Shown: positions 5,527 to 12,131 of the stretch, piece after piece | Layout of the letters: each line of letters begins with the position of its first letter | Numbering within the stretch: position 1 is the stretch's first letter | Assembly: GCA_050480245.1 (NCBI GenBank) | Contig: JBCNEQ010000052.1 | Length of the DNA: 12,265 nt | From: Anoxybacillus sp050480245 | GTDB taxonomy: Bacteria > Bacillota > Bacilli > Bacillales > Anoxybacillaceae | Direction: 5' to 3' (one strand) | Notes under the pieces: model-generated | Databases searched by the model: none | What the model saw: only the letters and a program-made list of their open reading frames with translations | What the model was told of the DNA's origin: nothing | Made by a program: the position numbers and the translations under genes

Positions 5527-7657
5527 ACAACAAGCAAAATTATCTAAATCAGAAGCGAAAACCTACCGTGTTCAAGGATTTACTTGTGCAAACTGTGCGG
5601 CAAAGTTTGAAAATAATGTAAAATCATTGCCAGGTGTTCAAGATGCTAAAGTAAACTTTGGAGCATCTAAAATTACCGTTTGGGGTACAACAACCATCGA
5701 AGAATTAGAAAAAGCAGGAGCTTTTGAAAACTTAAAGATTCGGGAAGATAAAGAAAAAGCAGTCAAGCGTGAACCTTTTTGGAAGCAAAAAGAGAACATT
5801 AAAGTGTACATTTCCGCCGTTTTGCTTGTGATCAGTTGGTTTCTAGGGATGCAATACGGAGAAGAGCATATCTTTGCGACAATTGGATATGCTGCAGCAA
5901 TTTTAATCGGTGGATATTCGTTATTTATAAAAGGGTTCAAAAACCTAGTTCGATTGAATTTTGATATGAATACGCTGATGACAGTGGCGATTTTAGGAGC
6001 TGCAGCGATCGGTGAATGGGGAGAAGGTGCAACGGTTGTTATTCTATTCGCCATTAGTGAAGCCTTAGAGCGTTATTCCATGGATAAAGCTCGTCAATCC
6101 ATTGAATCGTTGATGGATATTGCTCCAAAAGAAGCATTAATTCGTCGAGGAAATGAAGAAATGATGGTCCCTGTTGACGATATTCAAGTCGGGGATATTA
6201 TGATCGTAAAGCCTGGTCAGAAATTAGCGATGGATGGAATCGTCATCAAGGGTACATCTACGCTAAATCAGGCTGCCATTACGGGAGAAAGTGTTCCAGT
6301 AACCAAAACAGTCGGTGATGAAGTTTTTGCAGGAACATTGAATGAAGAAGGGTTATTGGAAGTAAAAGTTACAAAACGAGTGGAAGATACAACTCTTTCG
6401 AAAATCATCCATTTAGTGGAAGAAGCTCAAGCAGAACGAGCACCTTCTCAAGCGTTTGTAGATCGTTTTGCCAAATACTATACACCAGCCATTATCATTT
6501 TTGCTCTTTTACTAGCCGTTATTCCTCCATTATTTATGGGTGCTGATTGGAGCGAATGGATTTATCGAGGTCTAGCTGTATTAGTGGTTGGTTGTCCGTG
6601 TGCGTTGGTTATTTCCACGCCTGTTTCGATCGTAACTGCCATTGGAAATGCAGCGAAAAACGGTGTGTTAATTAAAGGTGGTATTTATTTAGAGGAAGCA
6701 GGAAACTTAAAAGTGATTGCTTTTGATAAAACAGGGACATTAACAAAAGGTGTTCCTTCCGTCACCGATGTAGTCACTTATAATGGCGATGAAAATGAAC
6801 TAATGACCATTACAGCAGCCATTGAAAAAGGCTCACAACATCCACTTGCTTCCGCCATTATAAGAAAAGCAGAAGAAGATGGATTGAATTTTAAGGATGT
6901 ATCGGTTGAAGAATTCCAATCCATTACAGGTAAAGGGGTCAAAGCCAAAGTAAATAACGAAATGTATTATGTCGGAAGTCCAGGTCTTTTTGAAGAACTT
7001 CTTCCAAATGGCATCCAATCAGAAATAAAAGAACAAATTACAACCCTTCAAACACAAGGGAAAACGGTCATGGTATTAGGGACGGAAAAAGAAATTCTGG
7101 CGTTAATTGCCGTGGCAGACGAAATAAGAGAATCATCCAAGGAGGTTATTCGAAAACTTCATCAAGTCGGTATTGAAAAAACGGTAATGTTGACAGGGGA
7201 TAACCAAAGAACAGCCGAAGCCATCGGAAAACAAGTCGGCGTTTCCGATATTAAAGCCGATTTACTTCCAGAAGATAAACTGAATTTCATCAAAGAGCTT
7301 CGTGACAAGCATCAAAGCGTGGCGATGGTTGGAGATGGTGTGAACGATGCACCAGCTCTTGCAGCTTCAACCGTTGGTGTGGCAATGGGTGGTGCTGGAA
7401 CCGATACAGCCCTAGAAACAGCCGATATTGTCTTAATGTCTGATGATTTAAGCAAATTGCCATATACGATTAAATTGAGCCGCAAAGCTTTAGCGATTAT
7501 TAAGCAAAACATTACTTTCTCTTTAGGGATTAAGGCATTGGCATTACTGTTAATTGTGCCTGGTTGGTTAACGCTATGGTTAGCGATATTTGCGGATATG
7601 GGAGCAACATTAATCGTAACATTAAACAGCATGCGGTTGCTAAAAGTTAAAGAATAG
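5519..7657 (+). CDS. cadA: Cadmium/zinc/lead-translocating P1B-type ATPase CadA
   Basis: This 712-residue membrane pump exports Cd(II)/Zn(II)/Pb(II) at the cost of ATP. One N-terminal metal-binding HMA domain carries C23 and C26 (GFTCANC). Membrane segments fall at about 95-180, 322-372 and 665-705. The actuator loop holds TGES (255-258) and the transmembrane metal site CPC is at 359-361. The phosphorylated D403 is in DKTGT. The P1B signature HP is at 441-442 and the hinge GDGVNDAP at 605-612. K672 and D693 near the end correspond to ZntA K693 and D714, which points to divalent Zn/Cd/Pb rather than Cu. Translation starts at GTG 5519, overlapping the cadC end, with AAAGAGGTG upstream. The last base of its TAG stop is the first base of the ISL3 left repeat. 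Length and motifs are complete. Confidence 0.95.
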   Translation: MSEQQAKLSKSEAKTYRVQGFTCANCAAKFENNVKSLPGVQDAKVNFGASKITVWGTTTIEELEKAGAFENLKIREDKEKAVKREPFWKQKENIKVYISAVLLVISWFLGMQYGEEHIFATIGYAAAILIGGYSLFIKGFKNLVRLNFDMNTLMTVAILGAAAIGEWGEGATVVILFAISEALERYSMDKARQSIESLMDIAPKEALIRRGNEEMMVPVDDIQVGDIMIVKPGQKLAMDGIVIKGTSTLNQAAITGESVPVTKTVGDEVFAGTLNEEGLLEVKVTKRVEDTTLSKIIHLVEEAQAERAPSQAFVDRFAKYYTPAIIIFALLLAVIPPLFMGADWSEWIYRGLAVLVVGCPCALVISTPVSIVTAIGNAAKNGVLIKGGIYLEEAGNLKVIAFDKTGTLTKGVPSVTDVVTYNGDENELMTITAAIEKGSQHPLASAIIRKAEEDGLNFKDVSVEEFQSITGKGVKAKVNNEMYYVGSPGLFEELLPNGIQSEIKEQITTLQTQGKTVMVLGTEKEILALIAVADEIRESSKEVIRKLHQVGIEKTVMLTGDNQRTAEAIGKQVGVSDIKADLLPEDKLNFIKELRDKHQSVAMVGDGVNDAPALAASTVGVAMGGAGTDTALETADIVLMSDDLSKLPYTIKLSRKALAIIKQNITFSLGIKALALLLIVPGWLTLWLAIFADMGATLIVTLNSMRLLKVKE

Positions 7658-7680
7658 GCTCTTCACCACAAGTGTACTTG
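7657..7680 (+). repeat. Left inverted repeat of the ISL3 element
   Basis: It begins GGCTCTTCACC and ends TGTACTTG, and its partner is 8936-8960 in reverse complement. It begins at the third base of the cadA stop codon. Confidence 0.8.
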
Positions 7681-7716
7681 ATCATTTAAGGTAGGTGTGC
7701 ATAGAGGGTACAAAAA

Positions 7717-7775
7717 ATGCGAATTTTCCTGTATGGTAAAGGTGACCAAACCAAACCATGGAGGGAAATTCGCAT
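7717..7775 (+). promoter_or_regulatory. Hairpin that masks the ISL3 transposase ribosome binding site and start codon
   Basis: The 20-base arm 7717-7736 pairs with 7756-7775 with one mismatch and two wobble pairs, around a 19-base loop. The 3' arm contains the GGAGGG ribosome binding site (7760-7765) and the first two bases of the ATG at 7774. Transcripts reading through from cadA would include both arms and be poorly translated. I see no convincing promoter that would start between the arms, so how the element's own mRNA escapes is unclear. Confidence 0.6.
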
Positions 7776-8929
7776 GTACTCTCAGTTTATCAAGGAACTC
7801 ATCGATTTACCAGATGTTTTGATTCAAAAGGTGCGAAAAGAAGGGAAACGTTGGATTTTCGAACTTTCTCTACCCGAACAATGCCCGTTATGTCCTGTCT
7901 GCTTGAAGCGCACGATCAAAATGACAGTCAAAAAGAAGCAATGGATGCATGGCTATGCTCAGCGAATCGGAATTTTTTTGATCGAACTTCCTGTCGAGCG
8001 CAGACGTTGTAGCACGTGTGGCGTGACGTTCAGCACGTCGTATCCAGCCATCTCTCCTCGAAGTGTGGCGACGGATGCTTTTCAGCGATGGGTCGCGCAA
8101 TCTTGCATCGGAACATCCATTCAGGCGGTGGCTCGTATGCTCAAGCTTCCTTACACGACCGTTGAACGATGGTTTTATACCCATGCTCCTTCCTATCGAA
8201 TGATACCCAACCAAAAGCGGTTTGTGTCGATGAGTTTGCTTTTCGAAAAGGGCACGACTATGGAGTGGCGATCATGGATGCCGAAACGGGAGAAGTGTAT
8301 GCCATGGAAGCAGGAAAGAACGAGGAAGCCATTGGGCGTGCATTGGCTCATGTATCTCGTTCCGTTCAGTATGTCGTGAGTGACTTGGCTCCAGCGATGA
8401 AAAAAGCGATTCAACGGGTTTGCCCAGAGGCGACATCCATGTCATTCAGCTGTTTACCGATGCGTTAGAGCGTTGCCGCAAATATTTGGGCAAAGGAGGC
8501 AAGAAACACGGAAATGTTCGTTACGTTTGCCGTTTATTGAGCCAATGCCCAGAGAAATTGACGGAGGAAGAACGTCAAATCATACGGGAATGGTGTAAGG
8601 AAAGCGATTACTTAAAGTCTGTTTACCAATCGCTCCAACATGTTCGCTATGTGTTCAAAAGCAAAGATGAGTAACAGGCGAAACGACGCTTGAAGGCTTG
8701 GATTCATCGGTATTTGTTTTGTCCTTGTTCCGTTGTTCGTGCCATCGCAAAATCACTCGTCAAGCGAACAGACGAAATGATATCGTGCATTTTATCCCAT
8801 TATTCGAATGGGAAGATGGAGGGAACGAATAACAAGATCAAGCTGATGAAACGTCGGGGATACGGATACCGAAATATCCAGCGTTTTGCACTGCGGGTTC
8901 GGCTGGAAACAGCTAACATACTTTCATGA
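7774..8929 (+). pseudogene. ISL3-family transposase, two frameshifts and one internal stop
   Basis: The intact protein would be about 385 residues. ATG 7774 follows GGAGGG. The N-terminal zinc-finger (Cys pairs in CPLCPVC and CSTC) and helix-turn-helix are in the first frame, to about 8205. The frame then shifts: VCVDEFAF (first Asp) and VVSDLAPAMKKA (second Asp) are read to about 8432. A second shift leads to DIHVIQLFTDALERC. An in-frame TAA at 8672-8674 interrupts this, after which the same frame reads KMEGTNNKIKLMKRRGYGYRN (catalytic Glu) to the end at 8929. All three catalytic residues survive, but no functional protein can be made. Confidence 0.88.
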
Positions 8930-8935
8930 CAGGTG

Positions 8936-8960
8936 CAAGTACATCTTTCGGTGATGAACC
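8936..8960 (-). repeat. Right inverted repeat of the ISL3 element
   Basis: The reverse complement begins GGTTCATCACC and ends TGTACTTG, matching the left repeat apart from four substitutions and one extra base. Confidence 0.8.
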
Positions 8961-9002
8961 ATATTTTTGAAGTTCGACGAATATACAATTGGTCAGTGAA
9001 AC

Positions 9003-9043
9003 ATGGAAAAGGTTCATTTCACTGGGGATGGATCTTTTCCCAT
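9003..9043 (+). promoter_or_regulatory. Long hairpin in the pepF 5' leader
   Basis: ATGGAAAAGGTTCAT (9003-9017) pairs over its whole length with ATGGATCTTTTCCCAT (9028-9043), using two G-T pairs and one bulged C, with a 10-base loop. No T run follows, so it is not a normal terminator. It ends 22 bases before the ribosome binding site and does not cover it. TACAAT at 8984-8989 could be the -10 of the promoter, whose -35 region would fall at the ISL3 boundary. The role is unknown. Confidence 0.4.
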
Positions 9044-9077
9044 CATCATATTCCGTGAAAAAAAGAAGGGGATGAGC

Positions 9078-10772
9078 ATGAAGTTTTCTGAGTTTCGTTA
9101 TGAGCGGCCGGACATCACTCAATTGCAGGCATCGTTTCAAGAAGCGCTTGACTCGTTCCGCCGTGCGGGGAGCGCCGCCTTGCAACACGAGGCGATGAAG
9201 CGGATCAATGAGCTGCGCCGCCGCTACAGCACGATGGCGAACCTTTGCCATATTCGCCATACGATCGATACAAACGATGAGTTCTATAAGAAAGAACAAG
9301 ACTTTTTCGATGAAACGGAGCCGATCGTCAAGGGGCTTGTCAACGATTATTACCGCGCGCTTGTTTCCTCGCCGTTCCGCGCTGAATTGGAACAAGTGTG
9401 GGGGAAACAGCTGTTTGCGTTGGCCGAAGCACAGCTGAAAACATACGCACCGGCGATTGTAGAGGACTTGCAAAAAGAAAACAAGCTGGCAAGCGAATAT
9501 ACGAAGCTCATCGCATCGGCGAAAATCATGTTTGAAGGGGAAGAGCGGACGCTTGCCCAGCTGCAGCCGTTTGTTGAGTCGCCGGACCGCGCGATGCGCC
9601 AACGGGCGAGTGAGGCACGATTTTCGTTTTTCATGGACTATGAAAAAGAACTCGATGAATTGTATGATGAGCTTGTCCACGTCCGCACGGCGATCGCCCG
9701 CAAGTTCGGTTTCCAAAACTTTGTGGAACTCGGCTATGCCCGTTTAGGCCGGACCGATTACAATGCCGATATGGTCGCAGGCTACCGCCGGCAAGTGAAA
9801 ACGCACATCGTCCCACTCGCAGCAAAGCTGCGCGAGCGCCAGCGGCAGCGGATTCAGGTCGACCGGCTTACGTATTATGATGAGCCGTTCATGTTTCCGA
9901 GCGGCAACCCGGCGCCAAAAGGGGACGCCGCTTGGATTGTTGACAACGGCCGGCGCATGTATGAAGAGCTGTCGCCGGAAACAGGCGAGTTTTTCCGCTA
10001 TATGGTCGAACATGAATTGATGGACCTCGTCGCCAAAAAAGGAAAGGCGGGCGGCGGCTATTGCACCTATATCGATGACTATAAGGCGCCGTTTATTTTC
10101 TCGAACTTTACCGGAACGTCCGGCGACATTGACGTACTGACCCATGAAGCGGGGCATGCGTTCCAAGTGTATGAGAGCCGCCATTACGACATTCCAGAAT
10201 ACAACTGGCCGACGCTTGAGGCGTGTGAAATCCATTCGATGAGCATGGAATTTTTCACATGGCCGTGGATGGAGCTCTTTTTCGGCGAAGACGCCGACAA
10301 ATACCGGTTCGCCCATTTGAGCGACGCACTTTTGTTTTTGCCGTACGGCGTTGCGGTCGATGAATTTCAGCACGCTGTCTACGAGAACCCGGATATGACG
10401 CCGGCTGAGCGGAAGAGTGTCTGGCGCAACATCGAAAAAGCGTATTTGCCGACAAGAGACTACGCCGGCCATGACTACCTTGAGCGCGGCGGATTTTGGC
10501 AGCGGCAAGGGCACATTTACACCGACCCGTTTTATTACATTGATTATACATTGGCGCAAGTGTGCGCGTTCCAGTTTTGGAAGCGGGCGCAGGAAGACCG
10601 GGAATCAGCCTGGCGCGACTATGTGGCGCTTTGCCGATTGGGCGGCAGCCGGCCGTTTACTGAGCTCGTCAAAAGCGCCAACCTAAAGTCGCCGTTTGCT
10701 GACGGGGCGGTCGCTTCGGTCGTCGGCCATATCGAGCGGTGGTTGGACAGCGTCGATGACAAAGCCTTGTAA
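9078..10772 (+). CDS. M3-family oligoendopeptidase (PepF-like zinc metallopeptidase)
   Basis: This 564-residue cytoplasmic peptidase degrades short peptides, the usual length for Bacillaceae M3 oligoendopeptidases. The zinc motif HEAGH gives H356, E357 and H360. The third ligand is probably E384 in LEACEIHSMSME, 24 residues later. The N-terminal half is helical and Arg/Glu-rich, forming the prolyl-oligopeptidase-like cap that limits substrate length in this family. ATG 9078 is preferred because AAGGGG (9066-9071) precedes it by 6 bases; the in-frame ATGs at 9003 and 9072 lack such a site, and 9003 lies in the leader hairpin. GC and codon use match the backbone, unlike cadCA. The gene is single, lying between the ISL3 element and its own terminator at 10776-10820. 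Confidence 0.93.
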   Translation: MKFSEFRYERPDITQLQASFQEALDSFRRAGSAALQHEAMKRINELRRRYSTMANLCHIRHTIDTNDEFYKKEQDFFDETEPIVKGLVNDYYRALVSSPFRAELEQVWGKQLFALAEAQLKTYAPAIVEDLQKENKLASEYTKLIASAKIMFEGEERTLAQLQPFVESPDRAMRQRASEARFSFFMDYEKELDELYDELVHVRTAIARKFGFQNFVELGYARLGRTDYNADMVAGYRRQVKTHIVPLAAKLRERQRQRIQVDRLTYYDEPFMFPSGNPAPKGDAAWIVDNGRRMYEELSPETGEFFRYMVEHELMDLVAKKGKAGGGYCTYIDDYKAPFIFSNFTGTSGDIDVLTHEAGHAFQVYESRHYDIPEYNWPTLEACEIHSMSMEFFTWPWMELFFGEDADKYRFAHLSDALLFLPYGVAVDEFQHAVYENPDMTPAERKSVWRNIEKAYLPTRDYAGHDYLERGGFWQRQGHIYTDPFYYIDYTLAQVCAFQFWKRAQEDRESAWRDYVALCRLGGSRPFTELVKSANLKSPFADGAVASVVGHIERWLDSVDDKAL

Positions 10773-10775
10773 AAA

Positions 10776-10820
10776 GAAGCAAAGAAGGCGGGCGGGAACA
10801 GCACCGCCCTGCTTTTCTTT
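10776..10820 (+). terminator. Rho-independent terminator after pepF
   Basis: GGGCGG (10790-10795) pairs with CCGCCC (10804-10809) around an 8-base loop. The stem is extended by the A/G-rich upstream arm (AAAGAAGGC) pairing with the TGCTTTTCTTT downstream arm, which also forms the T-rich tail. Confidence 0.75.
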
Positions 10821-10821
10821 A

Positions 10822-10952
10822 TCATCTCGCGCCGAGAAGACCCCCACTTCCACGTGTTGGGCGGGGATGGCTTGGTTGACAGCCTGCTGTGGGGCGGGTG
10901 TTTCCAACAATCTCTCACCTCAAAGCTCAAGCGTAGGTGGGAGAGCGTTCAA
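10822..10952 (+). mobile_element. Solo right-end remnant of an IS200/IS605-type element (possible omega-RNA 3' end)
   Basis: No gene lies here. At 10912-10945 CTCTC-ACCT pairs with AGGT-GG-GAGAG (a two-base bulge), and the hairpin is followed by GCGTTCAA. A bulged subterminal hairpin followed by a TTCAA tip is the hallmark of IS200/IS605 right ends. Further hairpins upstream (GGCT-N8-AGCC near 10869-10884) and GC-rich segments would suit the 3' part of a TnpB guide RNA. No tnpA or tnpB remains, and no left end was identified, so the left limit is approximate. It differs in sequence from the ends at 1-21 and 12068-12110, so it comes from another element type. The boundary with the chromosome would be at 10952/10953. 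Confidence 0.45.
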
Positions 10953-10992
10953 TTTGAAAACTTCTATCAAACTGGGGAAAAGGGGGAAAACG

Positions 10993-11511
10993 ATGATCCG
11001 TAAAGCCACACGGGTCGACGCACTAGCCATCGCTTCGGTCCACGTCGAAAGTTGGAAGACGACGTACAGCGGCATCGTGCCGGACGCGTACTTGGAGACG
11101 TTGGCAGTGGAAGAAAAACAAGCGTTATGGGAGAAGGGGCTCAGCCAAGCGGACCATTCCGTGTTTGTCGCCGAGGAACACGGGCGCGTCGTTGGATTCA
11201 TCTCCGGCGGACGAAACCGGGCGAGCGACGGCCCAGCGGCCCGATATGACGGGGAGCTGTACGCGGTGTATTTGCTCAAAGAGGCCCAAGGAAAAGGATG
11301 GGGACGGCGGCTTGTGCAAGCCTTGGCCCGCGACTTGGCGCAAAAAGGCATTCATTCGCTCGTCGTCTGGGTGCTTGCCGCCAATCCGTCGCGCGGTTTC
11401 TACGAACGGCTTGGCGGTGAAAAACTGGCCGAGGAAAGGGTGGAAATCGGCGGAACAGTGTTATCGGAGTGGTGCTACGGCTGGCGAGACGTCCAATTGA
11501 TGGAACAGTAG
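10993..11511 (+). CDS. GNAT-family N-acetyltransferase
   Basis: This 172-residue GCN5-related acetyltransferase transfers acetyl from acetyl-CoA to an unknown amine. Motif A is clear: ELYAVYLLKEAQGKGWGRRLVQAL (about residues 77-100), with the pyrophosphate-binding Q-G-K-G-W-G. Motif B is the ANPSRGFYERLGGEKL stretch at about 133-148, with the usual Tyr. The N-terminal IRKATRVDALAIASVHVESWKTTY is typical of the RimI-like group. ATG 10993 follows AAAGGGGG with good spacing; the open frame upstream of it crosses the IS remnant and pepF terminator and is not used. The next sequence, starting one base after the stop, is a truncated ABC ATPase tail. Substrate cannot be inferred. Confidence 0.9.
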   Translation: MIRKATRVDALAIASVHVESWKTTYSGIVPDAYLETLAVEEKQALWEKGLSQADHSVFVAEEHGRVVGFISGGRNRASDGPAARYDGELYAVYLLKEAQGKGWGRRLVQALARDLAQKGIHSLVVWVLAANPSRGFYERLGGEKLAEERVEIGGTVLSEWCYGWRDVQLMEQ

Positions 11512-11613
11512 GTGGACTGCCGAACCGTCGGCCGCCCGGATGAATTGAAACAGGAAGCAGGCGCGGAAACGATTGAGCAAGCGTTTTTGACGTTTGGAGG
11601 TGTCCGTCGATGA
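11512..11613 (+). pseudogene. ABC transporter ATP-binding protein, C-terminal remnant
   Basis: Starting right after the GNAT stop, an open frame reads about 30 residues (GRPDELKQEAGAETIEQAF, then LTFGGVRR) to TGA 11611-11613. This resembles the extreme C-terminus of drug-type ABC ATPases. Walker A, Q-loop, signature and Walker B are all missing. Its stop overlaps the ATG of the next frame (ATGA), the coupling expected between an ATPase and its permease, which supports the identification. The deletion point must be near 11515-11525. Confidence 0.6.
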
Positions 11614-11745
11614 GAGTGTTGGCCATTGTCGTCCGCATCATCCGCCAGTTTTTCCGCGACAAGCGCACGCTGGCGCTCATGATTGTCGCGCCGATGTTTG
11701 TCTTGTTGTTAATGGATTTGGTGTTTAATGGCGAAGAATACAAAC
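11610..11745 (+). pseudogene. ABC-2 type transporter permease, N-terminal fragment
   Basis: The fragment begins MRVLAIVVRIIRQFFRDKRTLAL and is followed by a strongly hydrophobic helix (MIVAPMFVLLLMDLVF) and NGEEYKP. This is the usual N-terminus of ABC-2 export permeases: a short basic cytoplasmic segment, then the first transmembrane helix. A native protein would be 350-400 residues. After about 11745 the frame no longer looks like a permease; it runs on to a stop at 11808-11810 while a TetR-like sequence continues in the next frame. The gene is therefore cut after one membrane segment. A GGAGG ribosome binding site at 11596-11600 precedes the ATG. Confidence 0.65.
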
Positions 11746-12067
11746 CAGATCGTCACGCCGACATTGTTTCAGTCCGTCGCCCCGTTTTTGGCGAAAGAGT
11801 TTGTCCGTGAAGTGTTTGACAACGAATATGAGACGTACGAACAGTTTTTGCGCGCGGTGTTTTCCAATCGCTACGCCTTTGTGAAAAAGTATTTGCCAGC
11901 GATTCGTATGCTTTGGCAGGAGCTCGCCTTTCATTCCGAGATTAAACAGTGCTTTCAACGCGTGTTTACAGAGCACGTGTATCCAAAATTCGCCCGCATT
12001 GTCCGCCATTTTCAAGAGAAAGGGGAGTTGGCCGAGCTGCCGGTTGATTCGGTCATCCGCTTGACGA
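11740..12067 (+). pseudogene. TetR/AcrR-family regulator, ligand-binding domain fragment
   Basis: The sequence from about PTLFQSVAPFLAKEF through FVKKYLPAIRMLWQELAFHSEIK to LPVDSVIRLTIT looks like the alpha-helical C-terminal domain of a TetR repressor. The N-terminal helix-turn-helix is absent: upstream of about 11740 the DNA belongs to the permease. The 3' end is cut by the IS200/IS605-type element at 12068, after which the frame reads IS sequence to a stop at 12100-12102. The fragment cannot bind DNA. TetR genes commonly neighbour ABC ATPase/permease pairs, which suggests one former drug-export operon. Confidence 0.6.
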
Positions 12068-12076
12068 TCACGAAAC

Positions 12077-12131
12077 TTACGCAAGGAAGCCCCTGCCTTT
12101 AGGCACGGGGAGGAATTGCACCTTACGCAAG
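12077..12131. repeat. Ten-base direct repeat CTTACGCAAG flanking the terminal hairpin
   Basis: CTTACGCAAG occurs at 12077-12086 and 12122-12131, on either side of the hairpin at 12090-12110. The unit is itself nearly palindromic. The right copy contains the stop codon of the IscB-like gene. Confidence 0.6.

Larger units (their letters stand above)
7657..8960 (+). mobile_element. ISL3-family insertion sequence, transposase degraded
   Basis: A 1304-bp element is bounded by imperfect inverted repeats (7657-7680 and 8936-8960, about 20 of 24 positions with one gap), starting GGCTCTTC as is typical of ISL3. One long transposase gene inside is interrupted by two frameshifts and one stop. ISL3 elements usually make 8-bp target duplications, but the flanks (AAAGAATA and ATATTTTT) do not match, so the insertion is old or one side has been rearranged. 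It separates the cad cassette from pepF. Confidence 0.88.

Noticed and set aside
1340..8960. A composite transposon carrying pncA-Rpn-cadCA between IS elements
   Set aside because: The two bounding elements belong to different families (IS3 and ISL3) and neither has matching target repeats, so they cannot act as a pair.
9003..9077. N-terminal extension of the oligoendopeptidase
   Set aside because: It would lie in a leader hairpin, has no ribosome binding site, and the family starts at MKFSEFRYERP.
9744..10559. Large minus-strand open frame opposite pepF (also 8913-9716)
   Set aside because: Arg/Val/His-rich shadow of a high-GC gene; no ribosome binding site or recognisable family.
10696..10992. 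Extension of the GNAT frame back into pepF
   Set aside because: It crosses the pepF terminator and an IS end; the protein encoded is not GNAT-like and ATG 10993 has a good ribosome binding site.
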